Below the pieces are notes generated by a model, which was not told where the DNA came from, searched no databases, and saw only the letters and a program-made list of their open reading frames with translations. Positions 1 to 5,614 of a DNA stretch of 7,841 nucleotides are shown piece by piece. This DNA is from an uncultured Candidatus Melainabacteria bacterium. GTDB lineage: Bacteria; Cyanobacteriota; Vampirovibrionia; Gastranaerophilales; Gastranaerophilaceae. The first letter of the stretch is position 1. The number at the start of each line of letters is the position of its first letter. The stretch is from positions 1-7,841 of the forward strand of contig CAKVJE010000084.1 of the NCBI GenBank assembly GCA_934754735.1. Direction: 5' to 3'. Both the position numbers and the translations under genes were made by a program.

Positions 1-161
1 AAATCTTTTATTTTAACAATGTGATTATCCCACTTGTATTTCTTTTTCCAATTAAAAATTGTTCTGCGTGAAACATTCAACTTTTCAGCAATCATATCTG
101 GCGTTAAATTTTCAATGCAATATAAATTTTCTGCTTGTTTGAGTAAATGTAGTTTGTTCAT
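1..161 (-). CDS. Phage-type helix-turn-helix protein, N-terminal part (terminase small subunit-like), truncated by window edge
   Basis: The frame is open from an ATG at 159-161 to the window edge, giving 53 residues without a stop. The protein begins MNKLHLLKQAENLY. Residues 14-45 form a helix-turn-helix: a 'LTPDMIAEKL' first helix, a 'NVSRRTIFNWKK' recognition helix, then 'KYKWD'. The block 'IAEKLxVSRRTxxxWKKxxxWD' is typical of the N-terminal DNA-binding domain of phage terminase small subunits and related gpP/DUF1804-like proteins, which recognise packaging sites. A weak ribosome binding site (AAGGG) lies about 8 bases upstream of the ATG. The HTH reading is fairly safe. The terminase assignment is inferred from motif style, and an IS- or resolvase-type HTH is the main alternative. 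The context, an adjacent tRNA gene whose 3' end faces this gene, fits an integrated phage or phage-like element. Confidence 0.6.
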   Translation of the reverse strand, partial: MNKLHLLKQAENLYCIENLTPDMIAEKLNVSRRTIFNWKKKYKWDNHIVKIKD

Positions 162-303
162 TTAAAACCCTTTTAAACCTTGTTTAAACACTATTTAAAA
201 ATCGTTTACCAATGACATTAATTGCTCTTGTTTCAATGAAAGTCAAGTGTCATCTCAATCTCAGAGATAATTTTCAGCATCTCAAACCATGAGATGATTT
301 TTT

Positions 304-320
304 ACTTGCACTAAATTTAC
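304..320 (+). repeat. Copy 1 of a 17-bp direct repeat (ACTTGCAC core)
   Basis: The sequence ACTTGCACTAAATTTAC recurs as ACTTGCACTTTATTTAC at 504-520, with two mismatches and start-to-start spacing of exactly 200 bases. Inverted relatives lie between them, at 398-410 (GTAAATAAGTGCA) and 424-433 (AGTGCAAGTG). It is a repeated protein-binding site or repeat-element fragment of unknown role. Confidence 0.5.
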
Positions 321-423
321 TTGGCTAAAAGCCAAATATATTGGCAATAATTGGTCATTAATTTTAAAAAAGATAAAATTTGGGTGCAAATAATTCGTAA
401 ATAAGTGCAGATAAAGCCCTAAT

Positions 424-512
424 AGTGCAAGTGCATCTCATTCTATAAAAATCGCCATAAAAGGCTTTATATCTAAGCCTTAGCGATTATATACCCATCT
501 CACACTTGCACT
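424..512. repeat. Large nested dyad (89 bp)
   Basis: Three inverted-repeat pairs are nested around one centre. AGTGCAAGTG (424-433) pairs with CACTTGCACT (503-512). ATCGC (451-455) pairs with GCGAT (483-487). AAGGCTT (461-467) pairs with AAGCCTT (475-481). All arms are perfect. The structure could form an interrupted cruciform or a folded RNA. It is not followed by a T-run, so a simple terminator is unlikely. Confidence 0.55.
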
Positions 513-520
513 TTATTTAC
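504..520 (+). repeat. Copy 2 of the 17-bp ACTTGCAC direct repeat
   Basis: This is the second copy (ACTTGCACTTTATTTAC), 200 bases downstream of the copy at 304-320. Its first nine bases are also the right outer arm of the nested dyad at 424-512. It lies about 40 bases from the tRNA-Leu 3' end. Confidence 0.5.
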
Positions 521-557
521 ATTTATTGTATAATACATTTTCACATTTAAATCATAA

Positions 558-639
558 TGTCGTAGGCGGGACTTGAACCCGCAAGGATTGCTCCACACGC
601 CCCTCAAACGTGCACGTATACCGATTCCGCCACTACGAC
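558..639 (-). tRNA. tRNA-Leu (anticodon GAG)
   Basis: Read on the minus strand, the gene folds as a class II tRNA of 82 nt. The acceptor stem is GTCGTAG/CTACGAC with discriminator A, and the D-stem GCG/CGT encloses a GGT-containing loop. The anticodon stem CACGT/GCGTG closes the loop TTGAGGG, giving anticodon GAG (603-605) for CUC and CUU leucine codons. The variable arm is long, with a GGA/TCC stem. The T-arm is GCGGG-TTCAAGT-CCCGC. The long variable arm and GAG anticodon together establish leucine. CCA is not encoded and must be added after transcription. The 3' end faces the phage-like HTH gene, a classical orientation for integration at a tRNA 3' end. Confidence 0.96.
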
Positions 640-649
640 ATATTTGTTA

Positions 650-678
650 TATTTAATTGTCACTCATAGTTTTATCAA
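650..678 (-). promoter_or_regulatory. Probable promoter of tRNA-Leu
   Basis: On the minus strand TTGATA (673-678) is separated by 17 bases from TAAATA (650-655). This would start transcription just a few bases before the tRNA 5' end at 639. The -10 match is imperfect (3 of 6), so the call rests mainly on the spacing and position. Confidence 0.4.
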
Positions 679-684
679 TTGTAG

Positions 685-744
685 GGTGGGTAAAGCTACA
701 TAAAACTTAGAAATTATAATCCAAGCTTGGCGTGCGTACCCACC
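685..744. repeat. Palindromic intergenic repeat (GGTGGGTA/TACCCACC)
   Basis: Perfect 8-bp arms GGTGGGTA (685-692) and TACCCACC (737-744) flank a 44-base interior that contains a second palindrome, CCAAGCTTGG (721-730). The GTAGGGTGGG start resembles small dispersed palindromic repeats of other genomes and related motifs elsewhere in this window (1221-1244, 7374-7414, 7459-7490). It has no coding potential. Confidence 0.5.
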
Positions 745-770
745 AAAAAATTCTAACATAAAAAATCTTT

Positions 771-798
771 TGTTACAAATGTAACACTTTTATTGACT
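771..798 (+). promoter_or_regulatory. 16-bp palindromic operator candidate next to a -35 box
   Basis: TGTTACAAATGTAACA (771-786) is a perfect dyad of two 7-bp arms around AA, the usual size for a dimeric helix-turn-helix regulator. Seven bases downstream is TTGACT (793-798), a good -35 box. The matching -10 is unclear: GAAAAT at 816-821 has 17-base spacing, and AATAAT at 819-824 has 20. The next gene starts at 844. The regulator is unknown. Confidence 0.45.
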
Positions 799-843
799 CA
801 AAAGTATATCTGAAAGAAAATAATCTTTGTGAGGTAAAATCAA

Positions 844-1077
844 ATGAACGTATCATCAATATCACAAAGTGAAAATTGCAGACCTAGACGAAATTTATTT
901 ATAAGATATTCAAATAGCTTTATGTCAATGGCAAATGGTAATTCAGAAGCTGTAGAAAGAGCTCAAAAAGCTAACCCTACCTCTGAAAACAACAAGCTGA
1001 ATAAAATTAAGGGAATTGAAACTCTTACAATTTTCCCTAAACAAGTTATCGAAGGTAGAACTATTATTACGGCTTAG
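844..1077 (+). CDS. Small protein of unknown function (77 aa)
   Basis: I do not recognise this protein. A GAGGT ribosome binding site (831-835) sits 8 bases before the ATG, and a -35 box plus a palindromic operator candidate lie upstream, which together support a real gene. The product is polar and basic in its N-terminal half (an RPRR cluster at 13-16), rich in Ser and Asn, and ends in a more hydrophobic segment (ETLTIFPKQVIEGRTIITA). There is no signal peptide, membrane span or cysteine motif. No terminator follows. The next 200 bases carry hairpins and the start of the dUTPase gene, so read-through is possible. It could be a decayed or lineage-specific gene. Confidence 0.5.
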   Translation: MNVSSISQSENCRPRRNLFIRYSNSFMSMANGNSEAVERAQKANPTSENNKLNKIKGIETLTIFPKQVIEGRTIITA

Positions 1078-1136
1078 AGTTATTGCAAGAAAGTTTTTGT
1101 TGGGCAAGTATGCACAACCGGCTTGTTGCGAAGAGT

Positions 1137-1158
1137 GTTTTATACGCAGAAATAAAAC
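1137..1158. repeat. Short hairpin in the gap before dut
   Basis: GTTTTAT (1137-1143) and ATAAAAC (1152-1158) form a 7-bp stem with an 8-base loop. No T-run follows, so terminator function for the upstream small gene is doubtful. Downstream, CCCTCACACAAGTCCTCTCCCC at 1158-1179 has the look of a degenerate dispersed repeat. Confidence 0.3.
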
Positions 1159-1220
1159 CCTCACACAAGTCCTCTCCCCAGTAAAGGGAATTACCAATTT
1201 TTGTCAATTTAAAGTTTTTA

Positions 1221-1244
1221 GGTGTAGGTTGGGATTTCTACACC
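1221..1244. repeat. Palindromic repeat upstream of dut
   Basis: GGTGTAG (1221-1227) and CTACACC (1238-1244) form a perfect 7-bp stem around GTTGGGATTT. The TAGGTTGGG motif in it recurs on the minus strand at 7482-7490. It lies only 35 bases before the dUTPase start, so it would be in the 5' leader if transcription starts upstream. Confidence 0.45.
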
Positions 1245-1278
1245 AACATTATAGTCAGCAATGATTCAAGGAGAAAGT

Positions 1279-1716
1279 ATGATTTTAAAGATTTTTAGAA
1301 TGGAACACAACCGTTTTGTTCCTGAATACAAAACTGAAGGCGCTGCAGGTATGGACTTATGTGCAGCTATCGATGAAGAAATTACTCTTCAACCATTAGA
1401 AAGAAAATTAATTCCGACAGGTTTAAAGATTGAACTGGAACACGGTTACGAAGCTCAAATCAGACCTCGTTCAGGTTTATCCATTAAACACGGTATAAGT
1501 CTTATTAATTGTGTTGGCACAATCGATGAAGATTATCGCGGTGAAGTTTGTATTCCATTGGTAAATTTGTCAAACGAACCTTACACAATCAAGCCGGACG
1601 AAAGAGTGGCGCAAATGGTAATTGCTCGTTATGAACAAGCAAAAATTGAAGTTGTTACTAAACTTACAGAAACAGAACGCGGGACTGGCGGATTTGGTTC
1701 AACAGGGAAAGTTTAA
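1279..1716 (+). CDS. dut: dUTP diphosphatase (dUTPase), trimeric type
   Basis: The enzyme hydrolyses dUTP to dUMP and pyrophosphate, keeping uracil out of DNA and feeding thymidylate synthesis; it acts in the cytosol. All five signature motifs of the homotrimeric family are present in order (145-aa numbering): AAGMDL at 22-27; RPRSGLS at 62-68; [11 protein letters not shown] at 80-90, with the catalytic Asp83 and the base-stacking Tyr86; RVAQMVI at 109-115; and [10 protein letters not shown] at 134-143, the glycine-rich tail that closes over the phosphates. At 145 residues it has the standard bacterial length. I chose ATG 1279 because AAGGAG (1268-1273) sits five bases before it. An in-frame ATG at 1261 would add six residues but has no ribosome binding site. 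A terminator follows directly. The gene appears to be housekeeping, though dUTPases are also common phage cargo. Confidence 0.96.
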   Translation: MILKIFRMEHNRFVPEYKTEGAAGMDLCAAIDEEITLQPLERKLIPTGLKIELEHGYEAQIRPRSGLSIKHGISLINCVGTIDEDYRGEVCIPLVNLSNEPYTIKPDERVAQMVIARYEQAKIEVVTKLTETERGTGGFGSTGKV

Positions 1717-1721
1717 TAAAA

Positions 1722-1753
1722 AAGGTTGAATTAAAAAATTCAACCTTTTTTTT
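1722..1753 (+). terminator. Intrinsic terminator of dut
   Basis: AAGGTTGAATT (1722-1732) and AATTCAACCTT (1737-1747) form a perfect 11-bp stem with an AAAA loop. Eight T follow (1746-1753, partly inside the stem), six bases after the dut stop. Confidence 0.88.
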
Positions 1754-1786
1754 GCGTAACTTTTGATTAATTTTCCCCTCAAAGGC

Positions 1787-1815
1787 TTGACGTCTATTGA
1801 AAAAAAGTATAAAAT
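1787..1815 (+). promoter_or_regulatory. Promoter of the zinc-ribbon gene
   Basis: TTGACG (1787-1792) and TAAAAT (1810-1815) are spaced by 17 bases, placing the start near 1822. The resulting leader of about 50 bases contains a GGCAT/ATGCC pair (1824-1828, 1841-1845) and AGGAG (1863-1867), seven bases before the ATG. The promoter sits just after the dut terminator, so the next gene is a separate unit. Confidence 0.65.
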
Positions 1816-1874
1816 GTATGCATGGCATAAGCAAAATATAATGCCTAGGTTATTAATTATTTAGGAGAACAATC

Positions 1875-2156
1875 ATGTACCAAGACGAAAAGCTTATTTG
1901 TGAAGATTGCGGTTGTGAATTTGTATTTACAGCTGGCGAACAAGAGTTTTATGCAGAAAAAGGTTTAACAAATAAGCCAAAAAGATGCCCAAACTGCAGA
2001 AAGGCTAAAAAACAACAACATCGTGGTAAAAAGAAAATGTTTGATGCAGTTTGTGCAAAATGCGGAAAACAAACTCAGGTACCATTCAACCCAACTCAAG
2101 GTAGAGATGTTTTGTGCAAAGAATGTTTTGATGCAGCTAAACAACAAGCAGTTTAA
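1875..2156 (+). CDS. Small double zinc-ribbon protein
   Basis: This 93-residue protein has two Cys4 zinc sites. The N-terminal one uses C9-x2-C12 and C38-x2-C41, with the spacing and the 'FYAEKGL...PKRCPNCR' linker of the probable zinc-ribbon family often labelled zf-Trcl. The second uses C60-x2-C63 and C81-x2-C84 in the pattern CxxCGK...VPFxPxxxRxVxCxxCF, a conserved companion domain found in small bacterial zinc-ribbon proteins. A basic linker (KAKKQQHRGKKK, 43-54) joins them and could touch nucleic acid. There is no membrane segment. The exact role is not established; nucleic-acid binding or a scaffold function in transcription or translation is inference. The gene has its own promoter, a strong AGGAG site and a strong terminator, suggesting substantial expression. 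Confidence 0.85.
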   Translation: MYQDEKLICEDCGCEFVFTAGEQEFYAEKGLTNKPKRCPNCRKAKKQQHRGKKKMFDAVCAKCGKQTQVPFNPTQGRDVLCKECFDAAKQQAV

Positions 2157-2168
2157 ATAAAATTTAAT

Positions 2169-2211
2169 AAAAAGAACCGACTGACGAGTTTTATATCAGT
2201 CGGTTCTTTTT
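2169..2211. terminator. Bidirectional terminator between convergent genes
   Basis: AAAAAGAACCGACTGA (2169-2184) and TCAGTCGGTTCTTTTT (2196-2211) pair perfectly over 16 bases around an 11-base loop. The A-run on one side and T-run on the other allow it to end both the zinc-ribbon transcript (plus) and the AarF-like gene (minus), whose stop lies 8 bases beyond. Confidence 0.9.
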
Positions 2212-2218
2212 GTTATTT

Positions 2219-4873
2219 TTAATCTAACATCTTATCTTGTTTAATATCTTGTTTTAAATGATAAATCAAATATTCTTCGCTGTTTGCAGGTTTATAATTA
2301 GGGTTTGTTTGACTTCTAAAGAATTCTTTAGGTGATTTAATCATTTGCATCAAGTTCTTTCTTTCTTGAGCTTGTTGAAGCTCTTGATATTCACTTATTT
2401 TTTTAATTGCCTTACCCATTTTACCCATTAGTGCAAATCCTGATACCTTATTATTTTCATGGTTCATTGCACTACCAATTGCTTCATTAAACCAGATATT
2501 CAATAATGACTCAAAAGATTTTTCAGCTGATGTTCTTGCCTTTTCTAAGTTTAATTGACTATCTCCCGGCATGATTTTCAAATCTTTCATTATATTAGAA
2601 GTTAATTTGATGATTTCTGTGTTATTCATTGTGTTTAATCTTATATTTGAATCAAAGAATACTTTATCCAAAGCTTCTTGCAATTTCTTTTCTGCTTCTT
2701 CTTTTGTCAGTTTACTTTCTGTCAAATTAGCATCTTCTATAAAATATTTTGCTAAATCTTTAGTGTCGCCATGTTCTATGAACTGTGTTAATCTCATTGA
2801 ACGCGCAGCTTGTTCTGCTGTTAAATCAATTGTATTACCTGTATCAATAAGCGTAAACACTTTGCCTTTTCGTTCTTTTAATGCTTTTACGTCAATAAAG
2901 ATATTACCCGGATGGATATCAGCGTGAAGAGTTCTTCCTTTTGCATCAGTTTTGTATAATTGCTCGATAAGAACTTTCATATATTCATCAATCATATAAT
3001 CAGTATCTTTTTCTGTTAGCATAATATCTTTATATTTTGTGCTTAATTTTTCTTTTTCTGATTTTAAGAATTCTAATCGTTGGCGATATATTGCTTTGTC
3101 TTTTTCATTTGTAGTCTTGCTTATTATTTTTTCTATGTACCTGATATTTGAGTCAATGTTGTTTAATTCCATTAATTTTTTCAAATTAATACCTTCTGCT
3201 TTTTCCATTACATAAAGTCCGTCTTTTACTTCAATAGGTTTTACAACACGAGCTGTCTGCGTGAAATTAACAAGCTTTTTAGCCGCATTCATTTCATTCT
3301 CAAAATCAATTTCTTTTTTGATACCGTTTGCCAAATCTTCAATATTTTTTATTAAATATTGTTTTTCAGCATCTGTTTTACCGGCTTGAGCATTAATTAT
3401 ATCAATAAATTTTTGTTTATCTCTATCAATTTTGCTTGCATCAATGCCTTTTTTAAGCATTTTCACGCAAACTTCTTTTCCGTCTGGAGCTTCTACTAAA
3501 TAAGTTTCTGCAATCGTACCAGTACCCATATTTACTTTGACTTTATAGTCTTTACCAAGTTTTGCTTGAATTTCTTTTGTAGCTTCTTCCAATGTTCTTG
3601 TTGCTGGACAATTGTCTTGCATAGCTTTTGCTAATGAATCATTTGATTGAATTTGTTTTAATTTAACAGCAAAAATATTTTCATCTGATAAAGCTTGAAT
3701 TTTTTCATTAATAGAAAGACCTTCTCCGATTTTAGAAGTTCTACCTTCTAAAATTTCTTTAACTTTCGGACTTTCAAACATTAAGTCGTTTAATTGTTGG
3801 TAAGTGGTTTTTCCACCATAAGGATTCTCAAGCAATTCTTTGTGACTATTAATCTTATTGAAAGCGCTTTCTAAATTTTTATCAAATATGGCAGAAAATC
3901 TACCCTTTTTAGCCATAGGAATAAGAGTTGCTGCGCCTAATGCAACTTGCGTAACTCCATCATCAACAAAACTGTTAGCATAACCTTCCAACGACTTGTC
4001 ATTATGTCTTGAGCCGACAAAATGTCTGTTTAAACTGTTACCTAAGAAGTATGAAGGAATACCAACAATTGCACCACCAATTACTGATAATGGCATCATT
4101 GCGCCATTTATTGCGCCGGAAACAAAGTTTCTGAAATTTGATGCTAGTTTGTTATTACGATGTTCTTTCTTATAAGCTTTATACATCATTTTATCGTGTG
4201 GAGTTCTTGCTCCATTGAAATCTTTTTTGTCCGTTTTAAATTCTTCTGAACCAATGCGATTTAATTGCAATAAATGCATTTTTACGCCACCACCAACAAA
4301 AGCTGCCATACCAGCCGTAAAAACTGCTAATTTAGTTTTGGATTTTGCCATATATGCAAGTGATTTACCGACAATTTTTTTAAATGTTTTTAAATTTAAA
4401 CCACCGCCTGCAGTTTCTACCGCATCAATAAGTTTATTGCTGCTGCCAAATTTCTCATTCAATTTTTTGCCGGCATGGTGCAATTTTGCTTCGTTTCTCA
4501 ATCCAAAATAAGTCAGACCTGCTGCGCCAACTGAGAACAAATCTGCAAATATTTGCGCAGAAGTCTCTTGAGAAGCATTATATCTCTTAACAGTATTTGC
4601 AAAATCATTTTGTGAAATTTCTCCACGCTTTACTTTTGCTAAATCAGCTTCTACTTTTTTAGAACCGATGCCTAAACCAGTTGCATTTTTAATTTTATTA
4701 TACAAACGTTCAATCAAACCTGTATTTTTACGTTTTTCTCTTTTCCAATAAACGTCATAACCCGAAATTTGTCGTCTCGGATATTGCGCAACTTGCCTTT
4801 GAGGCACTTGATTATTAATAGTTTGTGGAATATTTGTTTGTGCTTGCAAATTTGCTGTTGAAATTTCAGTCAT
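2219..4873 (-). CDS. Membrane-associated AarF/UbiB/ABC1-family atypical kinase-like protein
   Basis: This 884-residue protein has a C-terminal ABC1-type (AarF/UbiB) kinase-like domain at about 400-700. Visible motifs (884-aa numbering) are KLKQ at 404-407, in place of the family KxGQ; GTGTIAETY at 450-458, in place of the alanine-rich nucleotide loop; the VAIK-type lysine K471; EID at 521-523, matching ExD; the catalytic loop HADIHPGN at 650-657; and DTG at 677-679, in place of DFG. A charged, coiled-coil-like insert lies at about 573-619, before the catalytic loop. The first 400 residues carry a polar Gln/Asn-rich tail and four hydrophobic, glycine-rich stretches near 105-126, 181-199, 250-278 and 308-321, suggesting membrane association. 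Known family members support quinone biosynthesis or lipid handling as ATPases or kinases, but the substrate here is unknown. ATG 4873 has AAAGGG six bases upstream; an in-frame TTG at 4891 has no convincing site. The usual family length is about 430-560, so the N-terminal extension is unusual. Confidence 0.82.
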   Translation of the reverse strand: MTEISTANLQAQTNIPQTINNQVPQRQVAQYPRRQISGYDVYWKREKRKNTGLIERLYNKIKNATGLGIGSKKVEADLAKVKRGEISQNDFANTVKRYNASQETSAQIFADLFSVGAAGLTYFGLRNEAKLHHAGKKLNEKFGSSNKLIDAVETAGGGLNLKTFKKIVGKSLAYMAKSKTKLAVFTAGMAAFVGGGVKMHLLQLNRIGSEEFKTDKKDFNGARTPHDKMMYKAYKKEHRNNKLASNFRNFVSGAINGAMMPLSVIGGAIVGIPSYFLGNSLNRHFVGSRHNDKSLEGYANSFVDDGVTQVALGAATLIPMAKKGRFSAIFDKNLESAFNKINSHKELLENPYGGKTTYQQLNDLMFESPKVKEILEGRTSKIGEGLSINEKIQALSDENIFAVKLKQIQSNDSLAKAMQDNCPATRTLEEATKEIQAKLGKDYKVKVNMGTGTIAETYLVEAPDGKEVCVKMLKKGIDASKIDRDKQKFIDIINAQAGKTDAEKQYLIKNIEDLANGIKKEIDFENEMNAAKKLVNFTQTARVVKPIEVKDGLYVMEKAEGINLKKLMELNNIDSNIRYIEKIISKTTNEKDKAIYRQRLEFLKSEKEKLSTKYKDIMLTEKDTDYMIDEYMKVLIEQLYKTDAKGRTLHADIHPGNIFIDVKALKERKGKVFTLIDTGNTIDLTAEQAARSMRLTQFIEHGDTKDLAKYFIEDANLTESKLTKEEAEKKLQEALDKVFFDSNIRLNTMNNTEIIKLTSNIMKDLKIMPGDSQLNLEKARTSAEKSFESLLNIWFNEAIGSAMNHENNKVSGFALMGKMGKAIKKISEYQELQQAQERKNLMQMIKSPKEFFRSQTNPNYKPANSEEYLIYHLKQDIKQDKMLD

Positions 4874-5046
4874 AATAATCCCTTTTTTCAATCTTACTTA
4901 CCATGATAAAGTCTCAAACAAGATAAAAATTGCTATTTTAAAAGCGTTAAATACAATCAAATTAGGAAAATCCAATAATACTAATGATTTCAGGGTTTAC
5001 ATTTGTTAACAATGTTTATTTGGATAAAATCAGATTAGAAGTGGAA

Positions 5047-5082
5047 CACCTTGAAGTTAAAATATAAATAAGAAGTCAAGGT
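5047..5082. repeat. Inverted repeat at the IS30 remnant start
   Basis: CACCTTGA (5047-5054) and TCAAGGTG (5075-5082) are perfect 8-bp arms. The right arm overlaps the AAGGTGG ribosome binding site of the transposase remnant (ATG at 5087). It could be part of the element's end or a hairpin that limits transposase translation. Confidence 0.4.
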
Positions 5083-5086
5083 GGTT

Positions 5087-5273
5087 ATGAAGAAATATAA
5101 ACAATTAAATTTAGAAGAACGTGTAACAATCAAAGTATTATTACAACAAGGGAAATCAAAACGTGCAATAGCACAATACATCGTGAAATCTGCCGTGGAA
5201 TATCTGTTGACGGAACATATTTTGCAGAATCAACAGAAAGGTTAATTCGACAAAGAAAATTAAACGACAAAAG
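5087..5273 (+). pseudogene. IS30-family transposase remnant (N-terminal fragment, frameshifted)
   Basis: The first frame from ATG 5087 reads MKKYKQLNLEERVTIKVLLQ and continues QGKSKRAIAQ, the N-terminal HTH region of IS30-type transposases, with AAGGTGG as ribosome binding site. The frame then loses similarity and stops at 5243-5245. The continuing family pattern reappears in another frame from 5179 (HREICRGISVDGTYFAESTE, then RLIRQRKLND), matching the usual 'ISREIxRNxSxxGxYxAxxA...RK' block. A small frame-changing deletion has therefore removed most of the HTH recognition helix. The similarity ends where a MITE-like element begins, and no DDE catalytic domain is found downstream. The gene is non-functional. 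The family call rests on motif recognition. Confidence 0.72.
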
Positions 5274-5421
5274 AAAGTTTGTAGGTCAGGCATTGCCTGA
5301 CAAAAACTATTCTAACTTTAAACTTTTGGTTATAAATTAAAGGGTTTAAAGCAAATAATATATTGTAATTCATTTTTCATATTTGAGAATTTTGTCAGGC
5401 ACTGCCTGACCTACAGACTTT
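5274..5421. mobile_element. MITE-like element with 32-bp terminal inverted repeats
   Basis: The left end (5274-5305) and right end (5390-5421) are inverted copies matching at 30 of 32 positions. Each end contains its own hairpin: GTCAGGC-ATT-GCCTGAC on the left and GTCAGGC-ACT-GCCTGAC on the right. The 84-base interior is AT-rich and has no ORF. The size, lack of coding capacity and near-perfect ends are those of a miniature inverted-repeat transposable element. It abuts the IS30 remnant. No target-site duplication is obvious, so its transposase family is undetermined. Confidence 0.75.
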
Positions 5422-5614
5422 ACCATTCCGCTTTTATTTCACTCACGTGAAATAGCGCTCCATTAAATTCTTCACAGGGACGTGTCTAGCCCTCGCGTAG
5501 CTCGGGCGTCGCACTTACCAAATTTGAAAGCTTACTTAAAGGATGACTTAGAATTAAAAACTAATCTTTTAGCCTTGCCTATGTCATCCGCCCAATCTCC
5601 TACGTGCGTAGCAC
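5422..5614. other. Non-coding region with hairpins and a GC-rich patch
   Basis: No gene is supported. A hairpin at 5429-5457 has ATTTCAC/GTGAAAT as its inner stem (5436-5442, 5447-5453) and CGCT/AGCG as its outer arms. A GC-rich patch at about 5480-5516 contains GCCC..GGGC and repeated GCGTAGC-like words, unlike the AT-rich surroundings. GGATGAC (5541-5547) and GTCATCC (5583-5589) form a further 7-bp inverted pair. The stretch looks like accumulated repeat debris. Confidence 0.45.

Larger units (their letters stand above)
162..557. other. Non-coding, repeat-rich region between HTH gene and tRNA-Leu
   Basis: No gene is supported here. The stretch carries four copies of CATCTCA (251-257, 278-284, 434-440, 496-502) and one inverted copy TGAGATG (290-296). 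The latter makes a 7-bp hairpin with the copy at 278-284. A possible -35 box for the HTH gene (TTGACT on the minus strand, 241-246) has only a poor -10 partner near 218-223. AT-rich GTTTAAAC/TTTAAA motifs lie at 165-200, directly before the HTH gene start. The density of short repeats suggests an operator, attachment or replication-control region rather than neutral spacer. Confidence 0.5.

Noticed and set aside
162..557. CRISPR array in the repeat-rich region
   Set aside because: The repeats are 7-17 bp, irregularly spaced and in both orientations, with no uniform repeat-spacer pattern or cas genes.
943..1264. Overlapping ORFs on both strands (minus 943-1197, plus 1016-1264)
   Set aside because: They overlap the supported small gene, lack ribosome binding sites and cover palindromic repeat sequence; the amino acid strings look like translated repeats.
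1261..1278. Upstream ATG adding six residues to dUTPase
   Set aside because: It has no Shine-Dalgarno site, while AAGGAG sits at the right distance for ATG 1279, and the 145-residue product has normal family length.
2571..2927. Plus-strand ORFs inside the AarF-like gene (2571-2927 and 4215-4511)
   Set aside because: They are antisense shadows of a clearly coding minus-strand gene, with low-complexity composition and no start signals.
4874..4891. TTG start at 4891 for the AarF-like gene
   Set aside because: A rarer start codon with no clear ribosome binding site; the ATG at 4873 has AAAGGG six bases upstream.
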